Source: a virus
Length of the DNA stretch: 39,691 bases
Virus record (IMG/VR): IMGVR_UViG_3300021085_000079
Location: 1-39,691 of that record
Direction: 5' to 3' (one strand)
Part shown: piece after piece, positions 15,222-23,661 of the stretch
Position numbering within the stretch: the first letter of the stretch is position 1
Layout of the letters: every line of letters begins with the position of its first letter
Position numbers and translations under genes: made by a program
Notes under the pieces: model-generated
The model's input: only the letters and a program-made list of their open reading frames with translations
What the model was told of the DNA's origin: nothing
Database searches by the model: none

Positions 15222-16860
15222 TCACAAATAAACTGCCGGATACGTTTGCGTTACTTGCAGTGGTACCTTGATTATAATAGCCTATGTTTCCCATAAGGCG
15301 CCAAGTTCCTGATAAAGTAGAAGTACTAGATCCACTCCAGCCACTAGTACCGGCATAAGTATTAGCAGTAGCAATTGAACTTCCTGAGAAAGTAGCACCT
15401 CCATTGTGAATGCCAAGACCAGTATAGAACCCCAAACAATAAGTTCCAATGGCATTAAAGGTTGTACTACTTGATGCAGATGTAAATGTAAATCCAGCAC
15501 TACCGTCTGTTGTTAGTACTTGTCCGCTTGTTCCATCAGTAATACTTAGGTCAGTTAATACCGACGGTGCATCTGTAATTCCGTAGCCAGCTAAAGTAGT
15601 TGGAGTACTTGTTAAATCGGAGAATGCTACATTAGCGACTACGCCAGTAACCTGTATCCAATTTGATGCATCATTACTATAAATAAACAGTTCTCCAGTT
15701 GCGCTGTCATCAAACCAAAAAGTACCATTTAAAGGTGCAGCTGGAGGCGATGCGCCTATTGTTGAAAAAGAAGTGATTGATCCAGTAACCTGTATCCAAT
15801 TTGATGCACTATCACTATAAATGAACAGTTCTCCGTCTGTTACATCATCAAACCAAAAAGTACCATCTAAAGGTGCCGCCGGTGGTGTTCCACTTATAGC
15901 TGAAAAAGAAGTGATAGACCCTGTGACCTGTATCCAATTTGATGCGCTATCGCTATATACAAACATTTCGCCGGCTGTTACATCGTCAAACCAGGCTGTT
16001 CCATTTGCAGGTGAAGTTGGGGCGTTTCCACCGATAGTAATGCCTACACTCCCGATTACTGACGGATCAACTGTTACTACTCCAGCATTATTCATTGTAA
16101 TATCACCAGATAATGCTGCAGCAGTAAATCCTGCTCCATTATTAATTAAGATTTGAGTATCTGTTAAAGTTTTTGCTGATATATCTCCAGCTGCAGCTCC
16201 GTCTCTAACTAGAATTGAATTGGCGGCTGCATCTTGAATTTTAGCATATGTAACATTATCATCTAGAATTTTAACAGTAGTAACAGCGTCATCTGCAATC
16301 ATTCCAGTTTGCACTTGAGTCTCTGTTATAATTCCATTTGCGGTTGAACTTCCAAGAACTTTGTTTGCGCCTACAACATTTTGCATTTTAGAATACGTAA
16401 CAACATCAGGTTGAATTGTAACAACACCAGCATTTGTCATAAGAACATCTTGAGATAAAGCAGCAGATGTAAAACCATTGCCATTACCAATTAAAATTTG
16501 TTCATTAATTATTTCTTTATCAGACAAAGCTCCGGCAGAATTTGCATCTCTAACTTTAATTGTATTTCCCGGAGCAGGGCCTATACTTAAACCATTTGAA
16601 TCCTGTGTTAATCCAGTTCCAGCTAAAACATTAAATACACCTGAAGAATCTCCACTAGTTGATTTGGTTATTCCAAGACCTGCTGAGTAGAGGCCTTTTT
16701 TATCAAATGCAAAATTCATAGCTTCTACAAAATCAGAATCATGACCAGTAAATTCAGAAGATAAATCATCTAAATCACCTATCAAAAGACTGAGAGCATT
16801 TGTCTTTATTCTCCAAGTGTTGATAGTGTCACTTAAGTTTACAGTTATGCGTCTAGCCAT
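15211..16860 (-). CDS. Large tail fibre, first gene of the island
   Basis: This 549-residue fibre has a unique N-terminus (1-60, MARRITVNLSDTINTWRIKT, helical, likely virion attachment). It is followed by two related beta modules (119-149 and 236-266, QILINNGAGFTAAALSGD). Three tandem repeats of about 43 residues (277-407) are built on NGTFWFDD...GELFIYSDSASNWIQV. A DLTSTPTTL repeat and a tip with TFTSASSSTTF and GTWRLM end in FVRIS. It has no collar domain. The start is preceded by a minus-strand late promoter at 16899-16906. It probably makes the proximal or main fibre, while the collar genes add tips or alternatives. That is inference. Confidence 0.8.
   Translation of the reverse strand: MARRITVNLSDTINTWRIKTNALSLLIGDLDDLSSEFTGHDSDFVEAMNFAFDKKGLYSAGLGITKSTSGDSSGVFNVLAGTGLTQDSNGLSIGPAPGNTIKVRDANSAGALSDKEIINEQILIGNGNGFTSAALSQDVLMTNAGVVTIQPDVVTYSKMQNVVGANKVLGSSTANGIITETQVQTGMIADDAVTTVKILDDNVTYAKIQDAAANSILVRDGAAAGDISAKTLTDTQILINNGAGFTAAALSGDITMNNAGVVTVDPSVIGSVGITIGGNAPTSPANGTAWFDDVTAGEMFVYSDSASNWIQVTGSITSFSAISGTPPAAPLDGTFWFDDVTDGELFIYSDSASNWIQVTGSITSFSTIGASPPAAPLNGTFWFDDSATGELFIYSNDASNWIQVTGVVANVAFSDLTSTPTTLAGYGITDAPSVLTDLSITDGTSGQVLTTDGSAGFTFTSASSSTTFNAIGTYCLGFYTGLGIHNGGATFSGSSIATANTYAGTSGWSGSSTSTLSGTWRLMGNIGYYNQGTTASNANVSGSLFVRIS
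15640..16032 (-). repeat. Three tandem ~130-base repeats in a fibre gene
   Basis: The copies each encode about 43 residues with WFDD, GELFIYSDSASNWIQVTG and a Pro/Ala-rich linker. Each begins near a CCTGTATCCAATTTGATGC string on the plus strand (about 15652, 15788 and 15926). The last copy in gene order has diverged most at its linker (SNDASN). Confidence 0.85.
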
Positions 16861-16898
16861 TAAAATTATACCATTACTTAAATTTTATATTATATGTG

Positions 16899-16906
16899 TA
16901 TTTATA
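16899..16906 (-). promoter_or_regulatory. Late promoter TATAAATA for the fibre island
   Basis: TATTTATA on the plus strand is an exact late box on the minus strand, 38 bases before the start of the first fibre gene. It is back to back with the plus-strand box at 16917, 10 bases away. Confidence 0.75.
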
Positions 16907-16916
16907 TGTAGAAAAA

Positions 16917-16924
16917 TATAAATA
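16917..16924 (+). promoter_or_regulatory. Late promoter TATAAATA
   Basis: This is an exact late box, 22 bases before the tail-tube-fold gene at 16947. It is followed by a strong AAAGGAG ribosome site (16934-16940). Confidence 0.8.
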
Positions 16925-16946
16925 GTAGTAGTTAAAGGAGTTTAAT

Positions 16947-17465
16947 ATGGCAGAATTAACAACTAACATTAATTTTCTACAAAGTACGCAGTTTAAAGTA
17001 ATAATTGATAGAAAAAAATTCGGCAATTTAGAATTTTTTGCTCAATCATTTCAGCATCCTGGTGTTACGGTTACTTCTGCTCCAATGGCGTATAAAAGAA
17101 TTTCTACAGTTGGTTTGCCTGGTGACACTTTAACCATTGATGAATTAGGTTTTGAAGTAATAGTAGATGAAAATATGAATTCTTACATCGAGATGTATAA
17201 TTGGGCAAAATCTCAAACAGAAGATAGAAGAGGAATTCTTGGTGATAATCCTTTATATCGTGACATACCATCTCCAACAGACACACATGAAGCAGACATC
17301 ACTGTTTTACTATTAACAAATTCGAACAAAGTTGTTAAAACAATAAAATATATTGATTGTGTTCCAACGTCACTAAGCTCATTAAATTTTGCTGCAACAG
17401 TAGGTGAACCATCACAGGTTACATTTCAAGCCTCATTTAGAAATGAGTATTTTACTATAACTTGA
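16947..17465 (+). CDS. gp19-fold tail protein (tube/baseplate paralogue)
   Basis: This is a 172-residue protein of the T4 gp19 tail-tube fold. The N-terminal STQFKVIIDRKKFGNLEFFA strand pair is followed by QHPGVTVTSAP and GDTLTIDELGFEVIVDENMN then EMYNWAKSQ, and the C-terminal strand is PSQVTFQASFRNEYF. It is distinct from the main tube at 484. The wide tail family includes baseplate hub and tube-initiator proteins (gp48/gp54 type) as well as tubes, so a baseplate or tail-completion role is likely. It has its own late promoter and stands next to uvsY. Confidence 0.7.
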   Translation: MAELTTNINFLQSTQFKVIIDRKKFGNLEFFAQSFQHPGVTVTSAPMAYKRISTVGLPGDTLTIDELGFEVIVDENMNSYIEMYNWAKSQTEDRRGILGDNPLYRDIPSPTDTHEADITVLLLTNSNKVVKTIKYIDCVPTSLSSLNFAATVGEPSQVTFQASFRNEYFTIT

Positions 17466-17498
17466 TGTATATATATTTTTATATTATGGAGAAATGAT

Positions 17499-17945
17499 TT
17501 GTTAACACTTGAAAATATACTTGAAGAATGGCAGACCGACTGCGAAATAGATGAAAACAATTTAGATAAAAGTTCAATTGAAATAGCTAAGTTGCACGCA
17601 AAATATCTTGAAATGTTATCTATTACAAAACTCAAGCTAAAAAAGACAGAACTTAACCAAAAAATATTGCTTAAAGAAAAATGGCTTTATTATAATGGAA
17701 AGATGACTGAAGATGAACTTATCGAAAAAGGATGGGAATTTGATCCATTTCGTGGAATGAAAATCATGAAAGGTGATATGAATCGCTATTATGATTCAGA
17801 TATAGATATACAACAGAGTGAAGAAAAAGTAATTTATTTTAAAACAACAGTGGAAACACTTACAGAAATAGTAGATACATTACGTTGGAAGCACCAAACA
17901 ATTAGCAATATTATAAAATGGAAGATGTTTCAAGCCGGTGGATAG
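17499..17945 (+). CDS. uvsY: Recombination mediator UvsY
   Basis: This 148-residue protein corresponds to T4 UvsY (137). It has the N-terminal LTLENILEEWQTDCEIDENN, the central helix LHAKYLEMLSITKLKLKKTE followed by WLYYNGKM, and a C-terminal helical part ending KWKMFQAGG (T4 ends AFEAGK). UvsY loads the UvsX recombinase on gp32-coated ssDNA. The start is TTG at 17499, six bases after GGAGA (17488-17492). The nearby ATG at 17494 is in another frame and closes at once. It overlaps uvsW by 8 bases. Confidence 0.88.
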   Translation: MLTLENILEEWQTDCEIDENNLDKSSIEIAKLHAKYLEMLSITKLKLKKTELNQKILLKEKWLYYNGKMTEDELIEKGWEFDPFRGMKIMKGDMNRYYDSDIDIQQSEEKVIYFKTTVETLTEIVDTLRWKHQTISNIIKWKMFQAGG

Positions 17946-19440
17946 AATTTTACTACAAAAGAAAAATGAAGCTATGTTACTTATTGGTTGTGATAATGGT
18001 ATTGCAATGGAATTAAGTGAGTACTTTTCGTTTTTTGTTCCAGGTTATAAGTACATGCCTTTATATCGTAATAAAGTCTGGGATGGTAAGGTAAGATTAT
18101 TTAATCCCGCAAATTATGAATTGCCAGTTGGTTTATTGCCATATGTAAAAGAGTTTGCTGAAAAACGTGATTATGCTGTTGAATATGAAGACGGTCCATT
18201 TGGTCCTCCAGAATCATTTAATAAAATTGATGTTAAAGATATAATGGATTTTATTAAATCTCTTAATATTCATAGTAAAGGTAATCAAATTGAAGTAAGA
18301 GATTATCAGTTTAATGCTATTTGTGAAAGCATTAGAAAAAAACGAGCAATTTTACTATCACCAACTGGATCTGGAAAATCATTAATAATTTATGTTTTGA
18401 TGAGATGGTACATGGCCAATCACGATGAAAAGGTTTTAGTAATCGTACCAACAACTTCGCTTGTTCAACAAATGTTATCAGACTTTGATGATTATTCATC
18501 TCATGATGATAGCTTTTCTAAAGATGATTGTCATGCAATTTTTTCTGGTCAAGCTAAAATGAATATATCTGAAAACGTTTTTATTAGTACATGGCAATCA
18601 ATATATAAATTACCTATGACATGGTTTAGTCAATTTGGCGTTATATTTGGTGATGAGGTTCATGGATTCAAATCAAAATCGTTATCTAATATTATGAACA
18701 AAGCTAAAACAACAGTTTATAGATTTGGTACAACTGGAACACTTGATGGTACACAAACACATAAATTAGTACTTGAAGGATTGTTTGGAAAGGTAATGAA
18801 AGTTACTACAACTAAAGCATTACAGGATAAAGAGACATTAGCTGCTCTTGATATTTTTATTTTAAGATTAGAACATGCTGATGATGTAAGACAATTAATT
18901 AGTGGAAGTACTTACCAACAAGAAATAAACTTTATAATTGGAAATGAAAAACGAAATCATTTTATAAGAAATCTTGCTCTTGATCAAAAAGGTAATTCAT
19001 TAGTATTATTTCAATTTGTGGAAAAACATGGTAAAATTTTATATGAATTAATACAATCTAAAGCTGATATAAATAGAAAGGTGTTCTTTGTTAGTGGTGC
19101 AACTGAAGCTACTGATAGAGAAGCTATAAGAAAAATAACGGAGAAACAAAAAGATGCGATTATCGTGGCTAGTCTCGGGACTTTTAGTACAGGGATTAAC
19201 ATACGTAATCTTCATAATATCATTTTTGCGAGCCCATCAAAATCACAAATCAAAGTCCTCCAAAGCATTGGACGAGGACTCAGAAAAAGCGACAATGGAG
19301 TAACTACTAAACTATATGATATATCAGACGATATACAACATAAATCGAAGAAAAATTATACGCTGTTACATTCCGAAGAAAGAATCAAAATATATAAAAG
19401 AGAGCAATTTAATTTCAAAATATATAAAATAAAGGTTTAG
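17938..19440 (+). CDS. uvsW: RNA-DNA and DNA helicase UvsW
   Basis: This 500-residue superfamily 2 helicase is the length of T4 UvsW. The N-terminal domain has the YKYMPLYRNKVWDGKVRL motif. Walker A is SPTGSGKS (141-148), the DExH box is GDEVHG (238-243), and motif VI is QSIGRGLRKS. It unwinds R-loops and branches recombination intermediates, shutting origin-primed replication and favouring recombination-dependent replication. The start is GTG, inside the end of uvsY with an 8-base overlap. In T4 uvsW is a late gene. Here it is translationally linked to uvsY. Confidence 0.93.
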   Translation: MDRILLQKKNEAMLLIGCDNGIAMELSEYFSFFVPGYKYMPLYRNKVWDGKVRLFNPANYELPVGLLPYVKEFAEKRDYAVEYEDGPFGPPESFNKIDVKDIMDFIKSLNIHSKGNQIEVRDYQFNAICESIRKKRAILLSPTGSGKSLIIYVLMRWYMANHDEKVLVIVPTTSLVQQMLSDFDDYSSHDDSFSKDDCHAIFSGQAKMNISENVFISTWQSIYKLPMTWFSQFGVIFGDEVHGFKSKSLSNIMNKAKTTVYRFGTTGTLDGTQTHKLVLEGLFGKVMKVTTTKALQDKETLAALDIFILRLEHADDVRQLISGSTYQQEINFIIGNEKRNHFIRNLALDQKGNSLVLFQFVEKHGKILYELIQSKADINRKVFFVSGATEATDREAIRKITEKQKDAIIVASLGTFSTGINIRNLHNIIFASPSKSQIKVLQSIGRGLRKSDNGVTTKLYDISDDIQHKSKKNYTLLHSEERIKIYKREQFNFKIYKIKV

Positions 19441-19444
19441 AGTA

Positions 19445-19873
19445 ATGATTGTAGATAACGTTAAACAAATCAAAATGGTAAACGGCGACGAAATTATTTG
19501 TGAAATTTTAGAAGAACTTGAAGATGATTTAGTTGTAAGATACTGTTTATTAATTGATAAGTTTAGAGCTCAAAGTAATGATACAGAACAATACACTACA
19601 ACTTTATATGTTCTTAAACCTTGGATGACATATGTTGAACATAAAGATGAAGTAATTACTATTAATGCGTATCATTGTATGGCGTTGTCTAATCCGCATA
19701 CTGAATTACTTAAACAATATGAATTAGCTCTATCTAGAATAGTAGATATGGCAAATGAAGAAATTAGAGAAAAAGATTTAGTTCAATTAGATCTTATCGG
19801 AGAATCTGATCATCAGAATAAAAACGTAGTAACCTTATCATTTAATAAGATTTCGAAGAATAAACTTCATTAG
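19445..19873 (+). CDS. Hypothetical protein with Sm-like N-terminus
   Basis: This 142-residue acidic protein starts four bases after uvsW. The opening VKQIKMVNGDEIICEILEEL and a following VVRYCLLI strand recall the first strands of LSm/Hfq-like small barrels found in other T4-like marine phages. The last 55 residues form a helix (HTELLKQYELALSRIVDMAN) and an acidic tail. An RNA-binding or protein-bridging role is possible but rests on a weak pattern. It would be co-transcribed with uvsY-uvsW and is followed by a weak hairpin and a new promoter. Confidence 0.6.
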   Translation: MIVDNVKQIKMVNGDEIICEILEELEDDLVVRYCLLIDKFRAQSNDTEQYTTTLYVLKPWMTYVEHKDEVITINAYHCMALSNPHTELLKQYELALSRIVDMANEEIREKDLVQLDLIGESDHQNKNVVTLSFNKISKNKLH

Positions 19874-19906
19874 ATACTACCTTCCCTTTAAAGAATACTC
19901 TTTATT

Positions 19907-19927
19907 ATACCACATTTTTTGCGGTAT
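19907..19927 (+). terminator. Possible weak terminator hairpin
   Basis: ATACCACA pairs with TGCGGTAT across TTTTT with one A-C mismatch. No T-run follows, but the hairpin lies in the 151-base gap between the uvsW unit and the gp55 promoter. Confidence 0.35.
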
Positions 19928-19964
19928 GTAAACAGTTATTTTCAATATTTTAAAAATAAATTTA

Positions 19965-19993
19965 TTTACAAACAACAAAAAATAGTTTATAAT
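19965..19993 (+). promoter_or_regulatory. 55: Promoter TTTACA-N17-TATAAT before gp55
   Basis: TTTACA (19965-19970) and TATAAT (19988-19993) are exactly 17 bases apart, 31 bases ahead of the gp55 start. The late sigma gene is thus under an early-type promoter, as its role requires. Confidence 0.85.
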
Positions 19994-20024
19994 TACTAAT
20001 ATATTATGTGGAGATATAAACATT

Positions 20025-20615
20025 ATGCCCAAAAAAACTAAAAATGTACATTATGTAAATAATGCTGAATTCTCATTATCAGTAGTCAACTATGTAAAAA
20101 CTGTTTCTGAAGCTAAAGAAAATAACGATGTTTTACCAATTGTTCCTGATGATATTGCTATATCTTTTTTAAAAATTGCTGAAAATCTTTCACATAAGTC
20201 TAATTTTATACGATATACTTATCGTGAAGAAATGGTTATGGATGCAGTTGAAAATTGTCTAAAAGCTGTTGAAAACTATAATATTGATGCTAAAACTCGT
20301 TCAGGCAAACCAAACGCATTTGCTTATTTTACTCAAATTATTTGGTTTGCTTTTCTTCGTAGAATTACAAAGGAAAAGAAACAGCAAGAGATTAAAGAAA
20401 AGTATATGTTGCAATCTGGAGTTGAAGCGTTTATCACTTCTTCTAGTAGTGAAGAATCGACTCAGGTAGCTACGCACTTTGTTGATACTTTAAAAGATAG
20501 AATTAGTAAAGTAAAAGAATATGATACCGAGCTTAAAACTTTTGCTAAAGCTAATAAGACACCAAAGAAAAGAGCTCGTACAGTTGACTCAGACTTACAG
20601 GATTTCTTAGAGTGA
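20025..20615 (+). CDS. 55: Late-transcription sigma factor gp55
   Basis: This 196-residue protein matches T4 gp55 (185): VHYVNNAEF at the start, FIRYTYREEMVMDAVENCLK, NAFAYFTQIIWFAFLRRITK and EKKQQEIKEKY. It binds host RNA polymerase core and recognises TATAAATA late promoters. The C-terminal SDLQDFLE corresponds to the T4 motif SLDFLYE that binds the gp45 sliding clamp, so clamp-activated late transcription appears to be kept. The gene opens a unit that runs on into gp47-gp46. Confidence 0.92.
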   Translation: MPKKTKNVHYVNNAEFSLSVVNYVKTVSEAKENNDVLPIVPDDIAISFLKIAENLSHKSNFIRYTYREEMVMDAVENCLKAVENYNIDAKTRSGKPNAFAYFTQIIWFAFLRRITKEKKQQEIKEKYMLQSGVEAFITSSSSEESTQVATHFVDTLKDRISKVKEYDTELKTFAKANKTPKKRARTVDSDLQDFLE

Positions 20616-20833
20616 GTAAAATACAAGAAAGAATTAAGCTTCATATGGATGCTATTCAAGCTATTATGGAATCACCTGGACAGGATCATTTAATAGAAGG
20701 TAAAACTGACCTACTAAATCAAATGGCGAAAGTTAGTTTATTTGCTGCACATATGAACGACGAAGACAAAGACTATTATCAAGCAGTACAATGGACTCTT
20801 GAAGAAAAAGCAGATTGGGACGTAAAAGCATGA
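20612..20833 (+). CDS. Hypothetical small protein between gp55 and gp47
   Basis: This 73-residue helical protein starts at GTG inside the gp55 stop (GTGA overlap) and ends inside the gp47 start (ATGA overlap), so it is translationally coupled on both sides. The sequence (RIKLHMDAIQAIMESPGQDH, KVSLFAAHMNDEDKDYYQAV) shows three amphipathic helices and no known motif. The tight packing supports a real gene. The function is unknown, possibly linked to the late sigma or the recombination nuclease. Confidence 0.6.
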   Translation: MSKIQERIKLHMDAIQAIMESPGQDHLIEGKTDLLNQMAKVSLFAAHMNDEDKDYYQAVQWTLEEKADWDVKA

Positions 20834-21891
20834 AAATAGCCGTACTGAATGATACTCATTGTGGTATTAGAAATAGCTCAGACATATTCTTAGATAATGC
20901 AAATACTTTTTATGACAAAATATTTTTTCCATATTGTAAAGAACATAATATTAAACAAATAATTCACCTTGGTGATTACTATGATCATCGTAAGTTTGTT
21001 AATTTTAAAGCTCTTAATTCAAATAGAAAACATTTTCTTAATCGATTAAGAGATCTTGGTATTGCTATGGACATTATGCCAGGTAATCATGATACTTATT
21101 ATAAAAATACAAATGATCTGAATTCTCTTAAAGAACTACTTGGTCACTTTATGAATGAAATTCACATTGTGATGAAACCAACAGTAATGGAATATGATTC
21201 ATTTAAGTTTGCAATGTTGCCATGGATTACTCCAGAAAATCATGATGAGTCTATGAACTTTATTAAAAACTGTAAAGCTGATTGGCTAGGCGGTCATTTA
21301 GAATTATCTGGTTTTAATCTGATGGCTGGTATTGTTAACCAACATGGCATGGATCATAATATTTTTAATAGATTTGAAAAAGTATTATCTGGTCATTTTC
21401 ATACAAAATCACAACGAGACAACGTAATGTATCTTGGTTCGCAAATGGAATTTTTTTGGAATGATGCTCATGATAACAAGTACTTTCATGTCATTGATAC
21501 TGAAACTCGAAACATTGAAGCCATTCGTAATCCTCATACTTTGTATGAGCGAATTATATATGATGATTCGAATTATAATTATTTAGATATGAAACTAGAT
21601 CATTTAGATTATAAATTTGTAAAAATAGTTGTAAAAAATAAACAAGACCTATTTACATTTGATCGATTTGTTGATAGAATACAGAATAGGAAGATACATG
21701 AACTAAAAATTGCCGAAAACTTTGAAGAGTTTATTGGAGAAAATGTTGAAGATGAAGGTATATCACTTGAAGATACTTCAACATTGTTAGATAGTTATGT
21801 TGAATCAGTTGACACTGAATTAGATAAAGACAGAATTAAGATTGATATGAGAAAACTTTTAACAGAAGCACAGGCGCTTGAAGTAGTATGA
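20830..21891 (+). CDS. 47: Recombination nuclease subunit gp47 (Mre11/SbcD)
   Basis: This 353-residue protein (T4: 339) is a calcineurin-type phosphoesterase of the Mre11 family. Metal ligands are visible in NDTHCG (Asp8, His10), HLGDYYDH (Asp49) and PGNHD (Asn86-His87), with later GGHLE and SGHFHTKS. With gp46 it resects DNA ends, producing the 3' ssDNA that UvsX uses for recombination-dependent replication, and degrades host DNA. The ATG overlapping the previous stop was chosen. The in-frame TTG 15 bases earlier adds residues not seen in the family. Confidence 0.95.
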   Translation: MKIAVLNDTHCGIRNSSDIFLDNANTFYDKIFFPYCKEHNIKQIIHLGDYYDHRKFVNFKALNSNRKHFLNRLRDLGIAMDIMPGNHDTYYKNTNDLNSLKELLGHFMNEIHIVMKPTVMEYDSFKFAMLPWITPENHDESMNFIKNCKADWLGGHLELSGFNLMAGIVNQHGMDHNIFNRFEKVLSGHFHTKSQRDNVMYLGSQMEFFWNDAHDNKYFHVIDTETRNIEAIRNPHTLYERIIYDDSNYNYLDMKLDHLDYKFVKIVVKNKQDLFTFDRFVDRIQNRKIHELKIAENFEEFIGENVEDEGISLEDTSTLLDSYVESVDTELDKDRIKIDMRKLLTEAQALEVV

Positions 21892-23603
21892 TAGTATTTA
21901 AAAATCTTAGATGGAAAAACTTTTTATCAACTGGTAATAAGTGGACAGAAATAAACTTAAATAAAATATCTTCAACATTAATTGTTGGTCATAATGGGTC
22001 TGGCAAATCAACTATGCTAGATGCTTTGTCCTTTGCGTTGTTTGGAAAACCTCATCGTAATATTAATAAACCTCAATTGGTAAACTCTATTAATAATAAA
22101 GATTGTATTGTTGAAGTTAACTTTACAATTGGTAAATACGAATATAAAGTTGTACGAGGAATTAAACCTGGAATATTTGAAATTTGGCGTAATGATCAAT
22201 TATTAAATCAATCATCACATGCTAAAGAATATCAAAAAATACTTGAACAAAATCTTCTTAAATTAAATCATAAATCATTTCATCAAATTGTTGTTCTTGG
22301 TAGCAGTTCATTTATTCCATTCATGCAGTTGCCAGCTCAACATCGAAGAGATGTGATTGAAGATTTACTTGATATTAATATATTTTCAAAAATGAATATT
22401 CTTATTAAAGAAAAAAATGCTATATTAAAAGAAAATCTTAAAGAATTAAATTATAAATTGGACATTGTAAAAAATAAAATAGAATCTCAAAAAAAATATA
22501 TTAGAGATATAACTCAAATTAACACGGATGAGATCAATGATAAAGAAGAAAAAATTAAAGAAGTACAAGAGATCATCAAAGACCTACAATTATCTAATTC
22601 CGAACTTTCATCTTTTATTCAAGAGTATGCCGAAAAATGTTCCACGGCCCTCAAAACAGCAAATGATAAAAAACAGATCATTTTGTCAGATAAGGCTACA
22701 GCATCATCTTCCATTAAGAACATCGTTATCAATTCAAAATTTTACAAAGAGAATGACAACTGTCCTACCTGTACACAGGCGATTGAACCGAATTTTAAGC
22801 AAGGGAAAATTGATAGCCTCAAAACCGAAGCGGTTGACATTAAAAAGAAGATGGATCAATTACAGGTACATGCCGAAGAGATAACAGAAAATTTAGATAA
22901 ATGGACAAAAGTACACGAAGAAATAAGAGAAAAACAATCAACATTACATTCTAATAATCAAAATATAGAAATATACCAAAACCAAATTAGTGAATATAAT
23001 AATGATATTTCTAGACTGACATCAAGAGAAGGTGATCTTTCTACTGCTAATTCTGATCTACTTGATATGCGAACTAAAATGGAAGGATATATGGAATCAA
23101 GATTTGAATTAAATGAGCAACATTCTTACAATAGTGTTATGAGTGAAATGCTTAAAGATACTGGAATTAAGACGAAGGTCATCAAACAATATATTCCTGT
23201 TATCAACAAACTGGTTAATCAGTATCTTCAGGTTCTAGATTTCTTTGTTCATTTTAATCTAGATGAAAGTTTCCAAGAAACAATTCGCTCTCGTCATCGT
23301 GATGCCTTCTCATATGATTCATTTTCAGAAGGAGAAAAACAACGAATTGATTTGGCACTTCTCTTTACTTGGCGTCAAATTGCTAAGATGAAAAACTCAG
23401 TTGCAACAAATCTTCTAATACTTGATGAAACATTCGATAGCTCTCTTGATCATGATGGTGTAGACAATCTAATGAAAATACTTCATACACTTGATGATGA
23501 TACTAATGTTTTTGTAATATCACATAAAGGAGAAATTCTTGACGGCAAGTTTAAAGAAAAACTTGAATTTTATAAAGATAAAAATTTTAGTAAAGTCAAA
23601 TAA
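21888..23603 (+). CDS. 46: Recombination nuclease subunit gp46 (Rad50/SbcC)
   Basis: This 571-residue protein (T4: 560) is an SMC-like ATPase. Walker A is GHNGSGKST (34-42), followed by long coiled coils from about 165. The zinc hook is CPTC (292-295), then a second coiled coil. The ABC signature is FSEGEKQR (479-486), Walker B is LLILDETFD (509-517), and the switch His is at 546. It partners gp47. The start overlaps the gp47 stop (ATGA). A promoter for the next gene follows within 5 bases of the stop. Confidence 0.95.
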   Translation: MIVFKNLRWKNFLSTGNKWTEINLNKISSTLIVGHNGSGKSTMLDALSFALFGKPHRNINKPQLVNSINNKDCIVEVNFTIGKYEYKVVRGIKPGIFEIWRNDQLLNQSSHAKEYQKILEQNLLKLNHKSFHQIVVLGSSSFIPFMQLPAQHRRDVIEDLLDINIFSKMNILIKEKNAILKENLKELNYKLDIVKNKIESQKKYIRDITQINTDEINDKEEKIKEVQEIIKDLQLSNSELSSFIQEYAEKCSTALKTANDKKQIILSDKATASSSIKNIVINSKFYKENDNCPTCTQAIEPNFKQGKIDSLKTEAVDIKKKMDQLQVHAEEITENLDKWTKVHEEIREKQSTLHSNNQNIEIYQNQISEYNNDISRLTSREGDLSTANSDLLDMRTKMEGYMESRFELNEQHSYNSVMSEMLKDTGIKTKVIKQYIPVINKLVNQYLQVLDFFVHFNLDESFQETIRSRHRDAFSYDSFSEGEKQRIDLALLFTWRQIAKMKNSVATNLLILDETFDSSLDHDGVDNLMKILHTLDDDTNVFVISHKGEILDGKFKEKLEFYKDKNFSKVK

Positions 23604-23607
23604 ATTG

Positions 23608-23636
23608 TTTACATTATTACTAAAATATGATATAAT
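23608..23636 (+). promoter_or_regulatory. 45: Promoter TTTACA-N17-TATAAT before gp45
   Basis: TTTACA (23608-23613) and TATAAT (23631-23636) with a 17-base spacer lie 26 bases before the clamp start. It begins the replisome operon. Confidence 0.85.
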
Positions 23637-23661
23637 AGTCTAATATCAAAATGGAGAATAT

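Larger units (their letters stand above)
10413..15631 (-). repeat. Seven copies of a 62-63 base fibre repeat (DLTSTPTTLxGYGIT)
   Basis: Near-identical copies lie at 10413-10473, 11062-11124, 11599-11661, 12753-12815, 13368-13430, 14493-14554 and 15570-15631. All are coding on the minus strand in the same frame for VAFSDLTSTPTTLAGYGIT. They join modules within four fibre genes and provide homology for domain shuffling. Confidence 0.9.

Noticed and set aside
10413-15631. Regularly recurring repeat considered as a CRISPR array
   Set aside because: The copies are in frame, encode the same fibre peptide, are far apart at uneven distances, and lack short uniform spacers.
19067-19074. TATAAATA inside uvsW
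   Set aside because: It is deep within the coding region with no gene start close downstream, so a chance match in AT-rich DNA is more likely than a late promoter.
22640-22880. C/G-richer patch within gp46 considered as a transferred segment
   Set aside because: The reading frame, coiled-coil pattern and zinc hook continue smoothly through it. Local codon drift alone is not evidence of recombination.
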